DNA of 24,883 nucleotides from Planctomycetota bacterium (GTDB lineage Bacteria > Planctomycetota > SZUA-567). Location: contig JAJBTL010000144.1 in assembly GCA_020860865.1 (NCBI GenBank), positions 1-24,883 on the forward strand, given 5' to 3'. The first letter of the stretch is position 1. The number at the start of each line of letters is the position of its first letter. The notes beneath the pieces are model-generated. The model ran no database searches. It was not told the origin of the DNA and saw only the letters and a list, made by a program, of their open reading frames with translations. Of this stretch, positions 14,341 to 21,386 are shown piece after piece. Both the position numbers and the translations under genes were made by a program.

Positions 14341-14655
14341 GCCGCAAGCATCCCCCCTGCCAGTGCGGGCCAGCCCGAAATTGAGGCCAAAAGCTCAGAA
14401 AAAGATGAACCCCAGTTTTTGGAAACGTCCCGTAACGCGCCTGGCGCGATAACGAGACTTTCCCCCTATCCTTCAACTATCCCGATCCATTGGCCCGGAA
14501 TCAAGCATTTTATCCGAAAAAAGTTGCCAAGCAAACCGGCGAAACGACCAGACGGTCGGGTCGGTTGCCGAGGCGGCGGTATGGTGTGCGGGGTATGGAA
14601 GGTTTACGCATGCTTTGCAGCTACAGGCTGTCGGATGCGGCGGGGGACTGCCAAC
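14341..14655. other. 315-bp leader region upstream of fliO
   Basis: No gene is seen here. The region should hold the promoter of the flagellar cluster and the 3' end of the acetyltransferase transcript. A candidate promoter is listed separately. No convincing T-tailed hairpin follows the acetyltransferase stop. The only dyad noted is a weak 5-bp stem (CGACC/GGTCG) near 14545-14560. Confidence 0.5.
14507..14534 (-). promoter_or_regulatory. Candidate sigma-70-type promoter for the fliO-led cluster
   Basis: Read on the minus strand, TTGCTT (14529-14534) and TAAAAT (14507-14512) stand 16 nt apart. The -10 matches five of six consensus bases and the -35 three of six. It would give a leader of about 160 nt before fliO. 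No sigma-28 (TAAA-N15-GCCGATAA) box is evident here. Confidence 0.35.
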
Positions 14656-15231
14656 TTACCTGGCGTCGATGGCGGCGAGGATGGCCATGGCTTCGTCGAA
14701 ATCATCGATGGTGCAGCCACGGAGGTTTTTCTCGCGGGTGAATTCGAAACCGATTTTCTGGTAGATTTTTACAGCCCGGTGCGACCAGGTTTGTGTGTGC
14801 AGGAAGACGTCGCGATCACCTTCGATTTCCACCTCCAGGGCGAGAATGCGGGCGGCGATGGCCTTGCCAAGGCCCAGGCCCTGGAAGTCCGGCATAACGC
14901 CAATCCAGTCGAGCCACGGGTCACGGCGGGTTCCGGTGTAGTCGAACCAGGCGCTGCCGGTGCCGACCTTGTCGCCGTTCGGCGCGACGACGAAAACAAC
15001 CCGGCGGTGGAGTTCGCGGCTATAGGCGCCGTACTCCTTTTGGAAAAAGAGGAGCGCGTCGATAGTGCTGGGGAATTCGAGAACGGAACTTTCGATAACG
15101 GCCCAATCCCGCTCATCGCCCGGTTGGTAGAAGGCAAACGAATAGCCGTCCGGCAGCGACCAGGACGGCAGGGGATGACCGGCGGGACGGCGCATCATGA
15201 TGTGTTTGAACGGGACGCTTTTATCCAGCAT
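14656..15231 (-). CDS. GNAT-family N-acetyltransferase
   Basis: This 191-residue acetyltransferase has a GNAT fold. Motif A is WIGVMPDFQGLGLGKAIAARI, with the acetyl-CoA pyrophosphate loop QGLGLG at residues 117-122. Motif B follows with VFLHTQTWSHRAVKIYQKIGFEF (Tyr157 as the likely general acid). The N-terminal half (PDGYSFAFYQPGDERDW) is also GNAT-like. The target is unknown. The frame is open far upstream, but those codons overlap the neighbouring small gene. The ATG at 15229-15231 gives a sensible domain start, though its ribosome site is poor. It lies 26 nt after the 69-aa membrane-protein gene and is probably translated from the same mRNA. The stop is TAA. Confidence 0.88.
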   Translation of the reverse strand: MLDKSVPFKHIMMRRPAGHPLPSWSLPDGYSFAFYQPGDERDWAVIESSVLEFPSTIDALLFFQKEYGAYSRELHRRVVFVVAPNGDKVGTGSAWFDYTGTRRDPWLDWIGVMPDFQGLGLGKAIAARILALEVEIEGDRDVFLHTQTWSHRAVKIYQKIGFEFTREKNLRGCTIDDFDEAMAILAAIDAR

Positions 15232-15257
15232 GCTGCACCAGGAGGGGTTGATTGATT

Positions 15258-15467
15258 TTATGTAAAAGCAATCCAGAACAGGACAAAAACACCCATGCCG
15301 ACCAGGACGCCGATGCAGAAGGCGCCAAAACCCTGGAGCGCCATCGTCGTCAGGGAGACGTCGAGGCGCCAGGTGCGGCTGCGGTTTTTCGCCTGCCGCT
15401 TCTGGATGTTCTTGATCTGTTTCAGCGCCGCTTCCATTTCCAGCCGGCGCCGGTTTTCGTCTGTCAT
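15258..15467 (-). CDS. Small single-pass membrane protein, 69 aa, unknown
   Basis: No family is recognised. The N-terminal half is charged and helical (MTDENRRRLEMEAALKQI, then KNIQKRQAKNRSR) with an excess of Lys/Arg. The C-terminal half has a hydrophobic segment, about residues 43-67 (LQGFGAFCIGVLVGMGVFVLFWIAF). This predicts a C-tail-anchored protein with a basic cytoplasmic domain. Translation is supported by AGAGGA 5 nt before ATG and by a plausible promoter upstream at 15525-15555. It precedes the acetyltransferase by 26 nt and probably shares its transcript. Confidence 0.75.
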   Translation of the reverse strand: MTDENRRRLEMEAALKQIKNIQKRQAKNRSRTWRLDVSLTTMALQGFGAFCIGVLVGMGVFVLFWIAFT

Positions 15468-15524
15468 GCATTTCCTCTGTTTTTTCGGGCAGCGGACCCG
15501 CCCCTCGCCCGTACCACAACGCCT

Positions 15525-15555
15525 TTAATAATGCGCTTCCGGTGCGGCCTGTCAA
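15525..15555 (-). promoter_or_regulatory. Candidate promoter for the 69-aa gene and acetyltransferase
   Basis: On the minus strand a perfect -35 TTGACA (15550-15555) is followed after 19 nt by TATTAA (15525-15530). The spacer is at the long limit. The predicted leader is about 50 nt and ends in a good ribosome site. Confidence 0.5.
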
Positions 15556-15692
15556 CCGATAAAGCCGGTTTCGCCGATTTGCCGCCTGCGGGTGGCGACG
15601 CCAGAGATCGGATCCATGCCGGTTGTCCGACCCTTTCCGACGGGATTTCCATTGCCGTGTGCCGCGTCCGTCATTACCATCCGATCTTTGGG

Positions 15693-15720
15693 TTGGAAAT
15701 GGGCCAAGCGTGCATACACT
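15693..15720 (+). promoter_or_regulatory. Candidate promoter for the D-2-hydroxyacid dehydrogenase gene
   Basis: TTGGAA (15693-15698) and TACACT (15715-15720) are separated by 16 nt, each with four of six consensus bases. The predicted start point near 15727 lies inside the left arm of a 10-bp inverted repeat, as expected for a repressor-controlled promoter. The match is moderate. Confidence 0.35.
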
Positions 15721-15774
15721 GAAGCGCGGAGAAGATTCGGTAATTTGATCCCGTAACCTCCATACGCGCTTCAG
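15719..15774. repeat. 10-bp perfect inverted repeat, possible operator or leader stem
   Basis: CTGAAGCGCG (15719-15728) and CGCGCTTCAG (15765-15774) are exact complements with 36 bases between them. The left arm overlaps the end of the candidate -10 box. It could be a paired operator or an mRNA stem in the dehydrogenase leader. Confidence 0.55.
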
Positions 15775-15785
15775 GCGTGGGATTT

Positions 15786-15799
15786 ACTTTCCCGAAAGT
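15786..15799. repeat. ACTTTC-CC-GAAAGT dyad
   Basis: This is a perfect 6-bp dyad with a 2-base centre, about 30 nt before the dehydrogenase start. It is a possible binding site, and no regulator can be named. Confidence 0.3.
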
Positions 15800-15829
15800 G
15801 AAAATGGCATTGGTATAAAGGAAGTTCGA

Positions 15830-16783
15830 ATGGAAATTGTCGTCTTGGATGGTTATTCCCTGAGTCCCGGGGATATTGACTGGCAGCCGTTGTCCCGACA
15901 CGGCTCCTTTACATTATATGACGCCACGCCCCCGGACCTTATCCAGGAACGGGCGCGGAAAGCCGAGGCGCTGTTCGTCAATGCCGTGCCGCTGACGGCG
16001 GACGACATCGCCGCCTGCCCGAACCTCCGGTACATCGGCCTCCTCGCCACCGGCACCGACCGCCTCGCCCTCGACGCGGCGCGGGAACGGGGCATCGTCG
16101 TCACAAACGCGCCCGGCTACAGCACCATGGCGGTGGCGCAGCAGGCGCTGGCGCTCCTTCTCGAAATCACCAACCGGGTCGGCCATTTCGACGCGGCAGT
16201 CCGCCGTGGACGCTGGACCGAACTCGGCGACGCCGCCCTCTGGGATTACCCCCTCATCGAACTTGACGGCCTGACCTGCGGCGTCATCGGCTACGGGCGG
16301 ATCGGCGCGGCGTTTGCCCGGATGGCCGGGGCACTCGGAATGCGCGTCCTCGCCAGCCGACGCCGGACCGAAGCGCCGCCGGCGGACGGCGTCACCTATG
16401 CCAGCCGGGAGGAGATTTTCCGCCAAGCCGACATTATCAGCCTGAACGTCCCGATTACCCCGGAGACGGCCGGGATGGTGAACCGTGACAGTATCGGCAT
16501 GATGAAGGACGGCGTCATCCTCATCAATGCCAGCCGCGGAAAACTGGTCGTGGACGACGACCTCGCCGCCGCCCTGGCGAGCGGCAAGGTCTATGCCTAC
16601 GGCACCGACACCCTGTCGGTCGAACCGGCGCAACTTGACAACCCGCTCCTCCAGGCGCCGAACGTCTATGTGACGCCGCACATGGGCTGGGTGCCACGGG
16701 CGGCCCGGCTCCGGCTCCTCCGGATTGTCGTCGACAACTTCGAGGCGTATCTTCGCGGTGAACGGTTGAATACGGTGGTGTGA
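15830..16783 (+). CDS. D-2-hydroxyacid dehydrogenase (glycerate dehydrogenase/hydroxypyruvate reductase-like)
   Basis: This 317-residue NAD(P)-dependent enzyme interconverts a 2-oxoacid and a D-2-hydroxyacid. The NAD site GYGRIG lies at 154-159. The catalytic set is present: Arg236 (INASRGKLV), Glu265 (GTDTLSVEP) and His284 (VTPHMGW). The NAPGYSTMAVAQQALALLLE segment (94-113) and the LSVEP..LDNPLL ending match the glycerate dehydrogenase/hydroxypyruvate reductase branch best, so hydroxypyruvate or glyoxylate is the likely substrate (inference). TPHMGW replaces the common TPHIAW. AAGGAAG lies 5 nt before ATG. It is the first rightward gene after a divergent region. Its 3' end shows a 15-bp tandem near-duplication over the stop codon. 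Confidence 0.94.
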   Translation: MEIVVLDGYSLSPGDIDWQPLSRHGSFTLYDATPPDLIQERARKAEALFVNAVPLTADDIAACPNLRYIGLLATGTDRLALDAARERGIVVTNAPGYSTMAVAQQALALLLEITNRVGHFDAAVRRGRWTELGDAALWDYPLIELDGLTCGVIGYGRIGAAFARMAGALGMRVLASRRRTEAPPADGVTYASREEIFRQADIISLNVPITPETAGMVNRDSIGMMKDGVILINASRGKLVVDDDLAAALASGKVYAYGTDTLSVEPAQLDNPLLQAPNVYVTPHMGWVPRAARLRLLRIVVDNFEAYLRGERLNTVV

Positions 16784-16802
16784 GCTGCGGTGGTGTAAGA
16801 TG
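16773..16802 (+). repeat. 15-bp imperfect tandem duplication across the dehydrogenase stop
   Basis: CGGTGGTGTGAGCTG (16773-16787) is followed directly by CGGTGGTGTAAGATG (16788-16802), with 13 of 15 bases equal. The first copy ends the gene with TGA. The second, in the same frame, brings a TAA five codons later. Confidence 0.7.
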
Positions 16803-16960
16803 CGGCTGGTTACATTGTTTTTCGAACAAAGTCGATTGTCCCAGATTTCGTTTCTTGCCAGCGCCTTCGGCATCGGGGATACTGGGAGGCGGAACCACGG
16901 CGTTGGGGAATTGGGTGGGAGGTTTGCGGCACTTCACTTTTTGAGAGAGGAGAGCGAACC

Positions 16961-17554
16961 ATGACCCGGGAACCTGTCAACCTCGAGCAGTTCGCCTGGC
17001 TGAACGCGCCGGACGACGTCCTCGTCACCGGCGACGCGGTGGAGTTCATCACCCGGCCGGACACGGATTTTTGGCAGCGCACGCATTACGGCTTTCGCCG
17101 GGCCAACGGCCACGCCCTCCTCACTCGGCTCTGGGACGACTTTTCCTTCACCGTCCAGGTTGAATTCTTCTACGAAACTCTCTTCGACCAGGGCGGCATC
17201 ATGCTCTATCAGGACGACGACAACTGGGCCAAGGCGTCCCTTGAATACGGCGGCGGCACAATGCCCAGTATGCTCGGGAGCGTCGTGACGACGGACGGCT
17301 GGTCGGACTGGGCCTCGACGCCCCTCGTCCCCGACGTCAGCCGCTTGTATTTTCGCCTCAGCCGAAAGGGGAACGACTTCCGGATCGACTCGTCCCGCGA
17401 CGGCGACCACTTCCACCAGATGCGCATCTTCCACATGCGGCACGACATCGCCGACACCAAGGTCGGCATCTATGCCTGTAGCCCGGGCCAGTCGTCGTTC
17501 AAGGTCAGGTTCGACGAAATGCTGGTCGGCCCGTCCCAATGGCGGGAACATTGA
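16961..17554 (+). CDS. DUF1349-type concanavalin-like protein
   Basis: This 197-residue cytoplasmic protein has no signal peptide. It resembles the DUF1349 family, which has a lectin/glucanase-like beta-sandwich. Features seen are TDFWQRTHYGFRRANGH near residues 34-50, DDFSFTVQVEFFYETLFDQGGIMLYQDDDNWAKASLEY (about 58-95), then FRLSRKGNDFRIDSSRDGDHFHQMRIFHM and a closing GIYACSPGQSSFKVRFDEM. This strand order and the 'DQGGIMLY.DDDNWAKASLEY' phrase are family-typical. No catalytic residues are known, so the role is open (possibly sugar binding). The start is set by GAGAGGAG 8 nt upstream. It lies 177 nt after the dehydrogenase on the same strand and may share its transcript. Confidence 0.82.
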   Translation: MTREPVNLEQFAWLNAPDDVLVTGDAVEFITRPDTDFWQRTHYGFRRANGHALLTRLWDDFSFTVQVEFFYETLFDQGGIMLYQDDDNWAKASLEYGGGTMPSMLGSVVTTDGWSDWASTPLVPDVSRLYFRLSRKGNDFRIDSSRDGDHFHQMRIFHMRHDIADTKVGIYACSPGQSSFKVRFDEMLVGPSQWREH

Positions 17555-17615
17555 TTCGCTTTCCTACTTCTTTATAGCACGTCCATGATGGTTCCCCGGA
17601 TAAAGCCGATTGTTC

Positions 17616-17644
17616 TTGAAACTGTACTGGTCGTCCGGTATAGT
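17616..17644 (+). promoter_or_regulatory. Strong sigma-70-type promoter for the TetR gene
   Basis: TTGAAA (17616-17621) and TATAGT (17639-17644) each match five of six consensus bases with an ideal 17-nt spacer. Transcription would start near 17651, leaving a leader of about 105 nt that contains a TGCGG/CCGCA hairpin (17675-17688). Confidence 0.6.
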
Positions 17645-17756
17645 TTTTTCAGGATAGTTACGTGTACCGAGCATTGCGGTTCCCCGCAGGGAGTGGTCGG
17701 TTTGTGTAATGGAGAACGCGGAACCGGTACTATAACGAAGTGGACGATAGGGAGCC

Positions 17757-18296
17757 ATGGGACGCAAGAGTTCGAAAGACGCCATCCTCGACGCCACCGA
17801 GCGCGTTATTCGGCGGCAGGGCATGGCCGGCACCACCCTCGAGGCGGTGGCGGCGGAGGCCGGTCTTTCTAAAGGTGCGTTGTTCTATCACTTTAAAAAC
17901 AAGAAGGACATGCTCCTTCAGCTGCTCGAACGGTACGGCACCCAGTTCACCGCCCTTCGCCAGGAATTATACGACTCTCTCCCGGACGGACCGCACCGTC
18001 TCCTCAAGGCAACCGTCCTGGCATCGATCCGCCATCCGGCCCGAAAGAGTTCGAGCGTCGCGAACGCCCTCACCCTGCTGGACGATATCGAGCTTCGCGC
18101 CAAGGTCCTGGAGATGCGTAAACACCTTTTCAACGAACTGACCAAGGATTCCCCCCATCCGGAACGGATCAGCCTTGTCCTCCTCGCCGTGGACGGCCTG
18201 TGGATAATGGATCTGTTCGGCGACCGGTCGGTGACGCCGACACTCCAGAAAAGGATTGTCCAGGAACTCCTGCATCTTATTGATGAACACGGATAG
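17757..18296 (+). CDS. TetR/AcrR-family transcriptional regulator
   Basis: This 179-residue DNA-binding repressor has the TetR N-terminal helix-turn-helix at about residues 8-53: AILDATERVIRRQGMAGTTLEAVAAEAGLSKGALFYHFKNKKDM. The phrase 'GLSKGALFYHF.NK' is diagnostic. The C-terminal half (DDIELRAKVLEMRKHLFNEL, ISLVLLAVDGLWIMDLFG) is a helical ligand-binding and dimer domain, resembling the TetR_C_6/BetI-like group. The ligand is unknown. The spacing from GGGAG to ATG is short (2 nt), but no better start exists. A near-consensus promoter lies upstream. No exporter gene is adjacent. Targets could be its own promoter or the upstream dehydrogenase/DUF1349 unit (inference). Confidence 0.94.
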   Translation: MGRKSSKDAILDATERVIRRQGMAGTTLEAVAAEAGLSKGALFYHFKNKKDMLLQLLERYGTQFTALRQELYDSLPDGPHRLLKATVLASIRHPARKSSSVANALTLLDDIELRAKVLEMRKHLFNELTKDSPHPERISLVLLAVDGLWIMDLFGDRSVTPTLQKRIVQELLHLIDEHG

Positions 18297-18325
18297 AACG
18301 TGAGGAAATGGACAATGTTCATTAG

Positions 18326-18356
18326 AAAAGGGCCCTCCGAGTGGAGAGCCCTTTTT
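18326..18356. terminator. Bidirectional intrinsic terminator between tetR and accA
   Basis: AAAAGGGC-C-CTCC, a GAGT loop, then GGAG-A-GCCCTTTT form a long stem with one internal mismatch. T-runs occur on the 3' side for both strands. It sits 30 nt after the rightward tetR stop and 18 nt after the leftward accA stop, ending both transcripts. Confidence 0.9.
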
Positions 18357-18373
18357 GACATGCGTGCGGCGTT

Positions 18374-19465
18374 TCAGTCTTCCATAAGGACGGCCGACGC
18401 GTCGGTCGTTGCCGTCGCGGCGTCTTCTTCCGCGTCCGCCTCGGCCTCGACAGCGGCGACCGTCTCCGCTTCCGGCTTCGGGAGGATGCTTGCCGGATCG
18501 ACGCCTTCCAGGAAGCGGCCGAAACGGCGGAATTTTTCGTAGCGGTTTTTGACGAGGTCGTCCGCCGGCGTTCCGGCCAGATCGTCCAGGTTCCGGAGAA
18601 TCGCTTTCCGGAGCATGTCGCCCATCTTCCGGAGATCGCGGTGGGCGCCGCCCATCGGTTCCGGCACCACTTCGTCTATCAGTTGGAAGTCGTAGAGATC
18701 CTTACTCGTCAGGCGGAGCTGTTCGGCCGCTTTCTCTTTCATGTTGCCGTCGCGCCAGAGAATCGAGGCGCAGCCTTCCGGGCTGATGACGGAATAGTAG
18801 GAATAGCGGAGCATAAGGATGCGGTCGCCGACGCCGAGGCCGAGGGCGCCGCCGGACCCGCCTTCCCCAATCACCACGCACACCACCGGCACGCGGAGCC
18901 GGCTCATTTCCATCATGTTTTCGGCGATGGCGATGGCGACGCCGCGTTCTTCCGCGCCAATCCCGGGATACGCGCCCTTCGTATCGATGAACGTCACGAC
19001 GGGGAGTCCGAACTTTTCCGCCAGCTTCATTTTCCGGAGCGCCTTCCGGTAGCCTTCCGGGTGGACGCAGCCGGCGTTCGACAGGTGGCGTTCGTTGACG
19101 TCACGGCCCCGGTGCTGGCCGATAAGCATAACCCGGTGGCCGCCGATGACGCCGAGGCCGGAGACGATGGCGAGGTCGTCCCCGTACATGCGGTCGCCGT
19201 GGAGTTCTTCGAACGAGTCGAAAATGAGGGACGTGTAGTCACGGGTCTGGGGCCGGCCGGGATGGCGGGCCACCAACACTATCTGCCAGGCCTTGAGGTT
19301 TTCGTAGAGCTGCCGTTCAATCTGGGCATACTGTTCCTTCATCGGTTCAAGGAGGATGCTGAGATCCGGCGAGTCCTTGGCGTTCAGGGCCATCTCGTCG
19401 ATGCGCCGCTTCAGTTCACTCAATGGCGCCTCGAAAGGGAGGAGCGTTTTGTCATCGTCTGCCAT
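18374..19465 (-). CDS. accA: Acetyl-CoA carboxylase carboxyltransferase subunit alpha
   Basis: AccA with AccD transfers CO2 from carboxybiotin to acetyl-CoA to make malonyl-CoA, the entry to fatty acid synthesis. The 363-residue protein starts with the helical FEAPLSELKRRIDEM. The carboxyltransferase core follows: RPQTRDYTSLIFDSFEELHGDR, GRDVNERHLSNAGCVHPEGYRKALR, FIDTKGAYPGIGAEERG, GEGGSGGALGLGVGDR and YYSVISPEGCASILW. The family usually ends soon after the 'RYEKFRRFG' helix, at about 320 residues. Here a further 35 Ala/Glu/Asp/Thr-rich residues are added. The gene starts 6 nt after the purQ stop, with AAGGG about 10 nt upstream, so the two are translated from one mRNA. accD is not in the window. 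Confidence 0.97.
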   Translation of the reverse strand: MADDDKTLLPFEAPLSELKRRIDEMALNAKDSPDLSILLEPMKEQYAQIERQLYENLKAWQIVLVARHPGRPQTRDYTSLIFDSFEELHGDRMYGDDLAIVSGLGVIGGHRVMLIGQHRGRDVNERHLSNAGCVHPEGYRKALRKMKLAEKFGLPVVTFIDTKGAYPGIGAEERGVAIAIAENMMEMSRLRVPVVCVVIGEGGSGGALGLGVGDRILMLRYSYYSVISPEGCASILWRDGNMKEKAAEQLRLTSKDLYDFQLIDEVVPEPMGGAHRDLRKMGDMLRKAILRNLDDLAGTPADDLVKNRYEKFRRFGRFLEGVDPASILPKPEAETVAAVEAEADAEEDAATATTDASAVLMED

Positions 19466-19471
19466 GAATCA

Positions 19472-20263
19472 TTAACCCTTTTTAAAATAATCGACCGCCC
19501 GCCTGAACAGGCGAAGGCCGTCACCTTCCTGACCCGCCCGGTTTTCCCGGGTCCAGCGCGGGTGCTGGTAGCCGACCACGTACCGTTCCGGATGCGGCAT
19601 CAGGCCAAGCACCCGGCCCGACCGGTCGGAAATCGCCGCGATGTTGTCTACAGACCCGTTCGGGTTGTCCGGGTAAACCGGCACGCCGCCGGACGGGCTG
19701 GCGTAGCGGAACACCACCTGGCCGTTCTCGACCAGTTCCTTGATGACCTGCGGGTCCCGGGGGACGAGCTTGCCTTCGCCGTGGGCCACCGGCAGTTCGA
19801 TAGCTTCGTCCGGCTCGGCGAAAATCGACGTGACATGGTGGGGCGTCCGGAGCCGCACCCAGCGGGCCTCGAACTTCCCCGAGTCGTTGTGGGTCAGGGT
19901 CAGGCTCCGGTCGGCGGCCGGCTGGATACAGGCGTCCGGCAGGAGCCCGGTTTTCACCAGGACCTGAAAGCCGTTACAGATGCCAATAATGACGCCGCCG
20001 CCGAAAATGAAATCCTGGAGGTGGCGGCGCATCGAATGCATGAGTTCCACCGCGAGGATTTTCCCGGCGGCGATGTCGTCCCCGTAGGTAAAGCCGCCGG
20101 GGATGGCGAGGATCTGGACGTTGGCGAGGGGCGTATCCGACGCGGTCAGCCAGTTTATGTGGGCGAGTTCGGTGACGGCGCCGGCCATTTCGAAGGCGTG
20201 GCGCGTCTCCTGGTCGCAGTTGGTGCCGGCGGTGCGAATCACCAGCGCGCGGGGTGTGGCCAT
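19472..20263 (-). CDS. purQ: Phosphoribosylformylglycinamidine synthase, glutaminase subunit
   Basis: PurQ splits glutamine to supply ammonia to PurL in the fourth step of purine synthesis. The class I amidotransferase fold is clear: IRTAGTNCDQE at the N terminus, IPGGFTYGDDIAAGKI, nucleophile Cys96 in GICNGFQVL, and the His224/Glu226 pair in GLMPHPER. At 263 residues it is longer than the 220-230 of PurS-dependent PurQ. This reflects extra loops (PHHVTSIFAEPDE) and a C-terminal segment, QHPRWTRENRAGQEG. AAAGGAC lies 5 nt before ATG. A terminator just upstream separates it from the HDOD gene, so a promoter must lie in 20264-20304. TTGCCA and TACAAA occur there with a short 15-nt spacer. It is followed by accA. 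Confidence 0.97.
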   Translation of the reverse strand: MATPRALVIRTAGTNCDQETRHAFEMAGAVTELAHINWLTASDTPLANVQILAIPGGFTYGDDIAAGKILAVELMHSMRRHLQDFIFGGGVIIGICNGFQVLVKTGLLPDACIQPAADRSLTLTHNDSGKFEARWVRLRTPHHVTSIFAEPDEAIELPVAHGEGKLVPRDPQVIKELVENGQVVFRYASPSGGVPVYPDNPNGSVDNIAAISDRSGRVLGLMPHPERYVVGYQHPRWTRENRAGQEGDGLRLFRRAVDYFKKG

Positions 20264-20304
20264 GGTTGTCCTTTGTACCGAAAAATGGAACGTGGCAATT
20301 CCGT

Positions 20305-20340
20305 AAAAAAAACCGCCGCCACGGCAGCCATCCGTGGCGG
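20305..20340 (-). terminator. Intrinsic terminator after the HDOD gene
   Basis: Read on the minus strand, a perfect 9-bp GC-rich stem CCGCCACGG/CCGTGGCGG with a 7-base loop is followed by CGG and eight T. It begins 6 nt after the HDOD stop, so it ends the peptidase/ABC/HDOD transcript ahead of purQ. Confidence 0.92.
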
Positions 20341-20345
20341 AAAAA

Positions 20346-21209
20346 TCACGGCGTGGCGAAAAATGCCTCCGACTTCGAGTACTCGTCCGCCACCCTGCGA
20401 ATTATAGCCTCCAGCCGCTTCCAGTCCAGCCCTGTCATTTCCCAGACCTGCTCCTCGAGCCGTGGAATCTTCCGGTCGCCGCCGTTTCCCATGAGAAGCG
20501 CCCGGGATACAATGTCCGCGACATTGGCGACACAAGCCAGATGCCGCGCCGGTTCCGGGGCGGACAGCGGTTCATGATGATGACGGACGACGTTCACCAG
20601 GGTCGGCGGCAGGTTCCAGCGTTCCATGACGACGGCGCCAAGGGCGGCGTGGTCGTAACCGAGGGCCTTCCGTTCAGCCTCGATGAAAAGGACGTCATGT
20701 TTTCGCACCACCTGGACGACGCGGCCGGCGTCGTCCGGCGCTTTTTCCGCCATGATGAATTTGCCGAGATCGTGGAGAAGGCCGCAGATGAAGGCGTCTT
20801 CCTCGAGAATCGGCTTCGTCCCCTTGGCGATGGCGGCGGCGAGGAAAGCGGCGCCGATGGAGTGTCGCCACAATCCGCCGACATCGAGGAGGGAGTCGTC
20901 CTTATTCTTGGCGAAGGTGTCGAACATGAAGGCGGACAGGGCGAGGTTCCGCACCTGGTTGAAGCCGAGGATGACGACGGCATTGGTGATTGTCGTTATC
21001 CGCCGGGAAAAGCCGTAGTAGGAGGAGTTGACCAGCTTCAGAATGCGGGTGACGAGGCCGGGGTCGGACGACAAGGCGGCATTGATGTCCGACGCCGTCG
21101 TTTTCGGATCGGCAATGAGCCGGGTCAGGCGGGCGACGACGTTCGGCAGGGCCGGCATGTCGTCGAAGTTGTCGATGCCGCCAAAGTCCGGCCGCGCTTT
21201 GTCACCCAC
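20346..21209 (-). CDS. HDOD-domain protein
   Basis: HDOD proteins carry a degenerate HD-hydrolase fold and usually act in signalling or regulation. The 287-residue protein matches the family along its length: DDMPALPNVVARLTRL (16-31), LSSDPGLVTRILKLVNSSYYGFSRRI (46-71), VILGFNQVRNLAL, LWRHSIGAAFLA (113-124), ICGLLHDLGKF (141-151), HAALGAVVMERWNLP and HHHEPL. The His-Asp pair (146-147) is kept, but other metal ligands of true HD phosphohydrolases are not all evident, which is usual for HDOD. The start is GTG at 21207-21209, with AGGAAAGG 6 nt upstream, and overlaps the stop of the 60-aa gene by 8 nt. No partner domain (GGDEF, EAL, REC) is fused. It ends at a strong terminator. Confidence 0.93.
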   Translation of the reverse strand: MGDKARPDFGGIDNFDDMPALPNVVARLTRLIADPKTTASDINAALSSDPGLVTRILKLVNSSYYGFSRRITTITNAVVILGFNQVRNLALSAFMFDTFAKNKDDSLLDVGGLWRHSIGAAFLAAAIAKGTKPILEEDAFICGLLHDLGKFIMAEKAPDDAGRVVQVVRKHDVLFIEAERKALGYDHAALGAVVMERWNLPPTLVNVVRHHHEPLSAPEPARHLACVANVADIVSRALLMGNGGDRKIPRLEEQVWEMTGLDWKRLEAIIRRVADEYSKSEAFFATP

Positions 21210-21384
21210 GGATAAGCCTTTCCTGGGCGCTCAGGATGGCGATGCGGGCCAGGCGGCGCATGAGCGGGTCGTCCCGATGTTCGAGGAACATGTGGCCGAT
21301 ACGGAGGAGATCCTCCTGGAGAGCCTCTTTTTCGTGAAGCGTTTTGACGGTGGAGCGGTTGCCGTTTTTCCCGGGGGAGTCCAT
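21202..21384 (-). CDS. Small helical protein, 60 aa, unknown
   Basis: No family is recognised. The product is polar and largely helical (TVKTLHEKEALQEDLLRI, then GHMFLEHRDDPLMRRLARI), with no membrane segment. Evidence that it is real: the ATG lies 2 nt after the permease stop with GAGG 8 nt upstream, and its end overlaps the GTG start of the HDOD gene by 8 nt. It thus bridges two genes without leaving non-coding space. The helix pattern suggests a small interaction partner or adaptor, possibly for the HDOD protein (inference). Confidence 0.72.
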   Translation of the reverse strand: MDSPGKNGNRSTVKTLHEKEALQEDLLRIGHMFLEHRDDPLMRRLARIAILSAQERLIRG

Positions 21385-21386
21385 CG

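Larger units (their letters stand above)
15468..15829. other. 362-bp divergent intergenic region
   Basis: This lies between the leftward 69-aa gene and the rightward dehydrogenase. No gene is seen. It holds a promoter candidate for each direction, a 10-bp inverted repeat around the rightward start region, and a short ACTTTC/GAAAGT dyad at 15786-15799. These are listed separately. Confidence 0.6.

Noticed and set aside
14344..14362. Sigma-54-like box TGGCAGGGGGGATGCTT (minus strand) just before fliO
   Set aside because: GG and GC spacing fits, but the predicted start point would fall in the fliO start codon and the G-run is better explained as its ribosome site. No enhancer-binding regulator gene is near.
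14545..14560. Possible terminator (CGACC/GGTCG) after the acetyltransferase
   Set aside because: There is only a 5-bp stem with three T after it, too weak to call.
17555..17756. TetR binding palindrome before tetR
   Set aside because: Partial repeats of CCGGTA around 17636 and 17724 do not form a convincing operator, and the small TGCGG/CCGCA hairpin is too short to assign.
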